Source of the DNA: an uncultured Collinsella sp.
Lineage (GTDB): Bacteria > Actinomycetota > Coriobacteriia > Coriobacteriales > Coriobacteriaceae
DNA length: 30,754 nucleotides
NCBI GenBank assembly: GCA_900754525.1
Contig: CAAEDE010000028.1
Location: 1 to 30,754 of the forward strand
Reading direction: 5' to 3'
Shown here one piece after another: positions 29,692 to 30,754 of the stretch (position 1 is the stretch's first letter; the number at the start of each line of letters is the position of its first letter). The translations under genes were made by a program, and so were the position numbers. Below the pieces are notes generated by a model. That model searched no databases. It saw nothing but the letters and a program-made list of their open reading frames with translations, and had not been told where the DNA came from.

Positions 29692-30645
29692 ATGATTCTT
29701 TCGCTTGCCCCCATGGAGGGAATTACCGGGCATGTGTTCCGTCGCGTGCATGCGGAGTGCTTCGGCGCGCTCGATTGCTATTACACGCCGTTTTTGCCGC
29801 CGCCGCGGGTGGGAAACCGCTTTGGCGGCAAGGCGTTTAAGGAGATCGATCCTGCCAATAACCAGGGGCTCAACGTGGTGCCTCAGCTGATGTCCAAGAA
29901 CGCGGACGAGTTTGTGTGGGCGGCGCAGGTGCTCGCCGACATGGGCTATCGCGAGGTCAATCTCAACTTGGGCTGCCCCTCGGGAACGGTTGTCGCCAAG
30001 GGCAAGGGCTCGGGCTTCTTGCGCAATCTCGACGAGCTCGAGGTGTTCTTGAGCGATGTGTGCGGGCGGTCGCCGTTGCCGGTATCGGTAAAGACCAGGC
30101 TGGGGTTGGAACGCGATGACGAGTACGAGCGTGTGCTCGATCTGTATTGCCGCATGCCGTTGGCAGAGCTGATCGTGCACCCGCGCGTGCAAAAGGACCG
30201 CTATACGGGTTCGCCGCGCAAAGAGTTTTACGGCGAGACGCTGGAGCGTGCGCCGTTCCCCGTGGCCTATAACGGCGACATTTTCGATCTTGAGGATATG
30301 GACGCGCTGGTGGGGGCCTATCCCGGCACGCGCCATGTGATGCTGGGGCGTGGCCTGCTCGCGAACCCCGCTTTGGCTCGCATGGTCAACGGCGGCCCTG
30401 CTGCCACGGCAGCCGAACTGCAGCGTTTCCACGACACGCTGTTTGCGGCCTATGCAGAAGAGATTGGCGGCAACGCGGTCTTTCGTATGAAGGAGTGGTG
30501 GTTCTACGCCAAGTGCGCCTTCGCCGACCCCGCTACCGTTCACAAGCTCGTACGTAAGACCAAAAAGGTCGACGAATACCGCGCCGCCGTCGAGCGCGTC
30601 TTTCGCGAGCAGCCACTCGCACCCATAGCTCGCTTCCGCGGCTAG
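29692..30645 (+). CDS. tRNA-dihydrouridine synthase family protein
   Basis: A 317-residue FMN-dependent TIM-barrel protein of the Dus family, which reduces uridine to dihydrouridine in tRNA using NADPH. The start LAPMEGITGHVFRR matches the FMN-binding LAPM motif. Catalytic Cys95 is in NLNLGCPSGTV, followed by GKGSGFL. Lys134 (VSVKTRLG) and His163 (ELIVHPRVQKDRYTG) are the usual FMN contacts, then the phosphate-binding GRGLLANP. The C-terminal helical tRNA-binding domain is short but present. ATG 29692 has only a GAGAAGAG-type site. It stands after a hairpin and before another, so it is probably a single-gene unit. The DusA, B or C type cannot be assigned from this reading alone. Confidence 0.93.
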   Translation: MILSLAPMEGITGHVFRRVHAECFGALDCYYTPFLPPPRVGNRFGGKAFKEIDPANNQGLNVVPQLMSKNADEFVWAAQVLADMGYREVNLNLGCPSGTVVAKGKGSGFLRNLDELEVFLSDVCGRSPLPVSVKTRLGLERDDEYERVLDLYCRMPLAELIVHPRVQKDRYTGSPRKEFYGETLERAPFPVAYNGDIFDLEDMDALVGAYPGTRHVMLGRGLLANPALARMVNGGPAATAAELQRFHDTLFAAYAEEIGGNAVFRMKEWWFYAKCAFADPATVHKLVRKTKKVDEYRAAVERVFREQPLAPIARFRG

Positions 30646-30656
30646 TTAGACATCGG

Positions 30657-30692
30657 GGACGTTCTTTAGCGACTAGTCATTTAAGAACGTCC
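30657..30692 (+). repeat. Inverted repeat or terminator after the dus gene
   Basis: GGACGTTCTT (30657-30666) and AAGAACGTCC (30683-30692) are exact 10-bp arms around a 16-base loop containing ACTAGT. No U run follows. From memory this kind of GGGACGTTCTT/ACTAGTCATT sequence recurs between genes in Collinsella-like genomes, so I treat it as a likely dispersed repeat that may also stop transcription. Confidence 0.5.
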
Positions 30693-30710
30693 ATTACAGT
30701 CGAAATTGTC

Positions 30711-30731
30711 AGCCCGGGACCGTCTCGGGCT
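30711..30731. repeat. Short inverted repeat at the right edge
   Basis: AGCCCG (30711-30716) and CGGGCT (30726-30731) pair around a 9-base loop within 20 bases of the previous repeat. The remaining bases to the window end hold no gene. Confidence 0.35.
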
Positions 30732-30754
30732 ACGATTGAGGCGCGCCCAGAACG

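Noticed and set aside
1..30754. CRISPR arrays, tRNA or rRNA genes, complete insertion sequences
   Set aside because: No regularly spaced direct repeats, no T-loop GGTTCGAAT-like tRNA signatures and no transposase motifs were seen on either strand.

Overview
The window looks like a chromosomal segment of a Coriobacteriia gut anaerobe, most probably Collinsella or a close relative. This is an inference from content, not a database result: moderately high GC, strong AGGAGG-type ribosome binding sites with frequent GTG/TTG starts, a twin-arginine-exported surface protein ending in an LAxTG sortase signal, soluble LuxR-type regulators, AAA_14/DUF4143 ATPases, and redox cassettes typical of that group. 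No tRNA, rRNA, CRISPR array or intact insertion sequence was seen.

Positions 1-1083 are a decay zone. The tail of an unknown gene and its terminator are followed by a GyrI-like remnant (amber stop plus frameshift), then an AAA_14 ATPase remnant with a ruined Walker A motif and no C-terminal half. Positions 1084-5333 hold a reductive carbonyl/alcohol cassette: an iron alcohol dehydrogenase and aldo/keto reductase operon, an eroded flavodoxin, a second aldo/keto reductase, and a divergent LysR regulator with repeated operator-like dyads. Positions 5565-8643 hold a second small redox/detoxification module: a MerR regulator, a promoter with a MerR-type dyad between -35 and -10, a decarboxylase-cupin fusion, a Cys-nucleophile-like hydrolase, and a flavoprotein with an Isf-like cysteine cluster.

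Positions 8824-10113 are an intact AAA_14/DUF4143 ATPase. Positions 10209-14492 (minus strand) encode a topoisomerase IV-type parE-parC pair. A perfect LexA-type box lies in the divergent region shared with an O-acetyltransferase. Positions 15575-16489 are an XRE regulator and membrane protein pair behind a strong promoter flanked by three operator half-sites. Positions 16580-23997 (minus strand) carry a two-component system, a LuxR regulator and a 1455-residue Tat-exported, sortase-anchored surface protein.

Positions 24088-26130 form an extracytoplasmic thiol/electron-transfer operon: a 48-codon CXXC mini-protein interrupted by an amber codon, a polyferredoxin membrane protein whose start overlaps it, and a TlpA-like lipoprotein. 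A MacB-like ABC ATPase-permease fusion with a very large ectodomain (26384-29638) and a tRNA-dihydrouridine synthase (29692-30645) follow. The right end carries hairpin repeats that look like dispersed intergenic elements.

The strongest leads are the amber-interrupted CXXC gene and its overlapping redox operon, the LexA box at parE, the paired XRE/membrane module with its operator triplet, and the Tat plus LAxTG giant surface protein with adjacent regulators.
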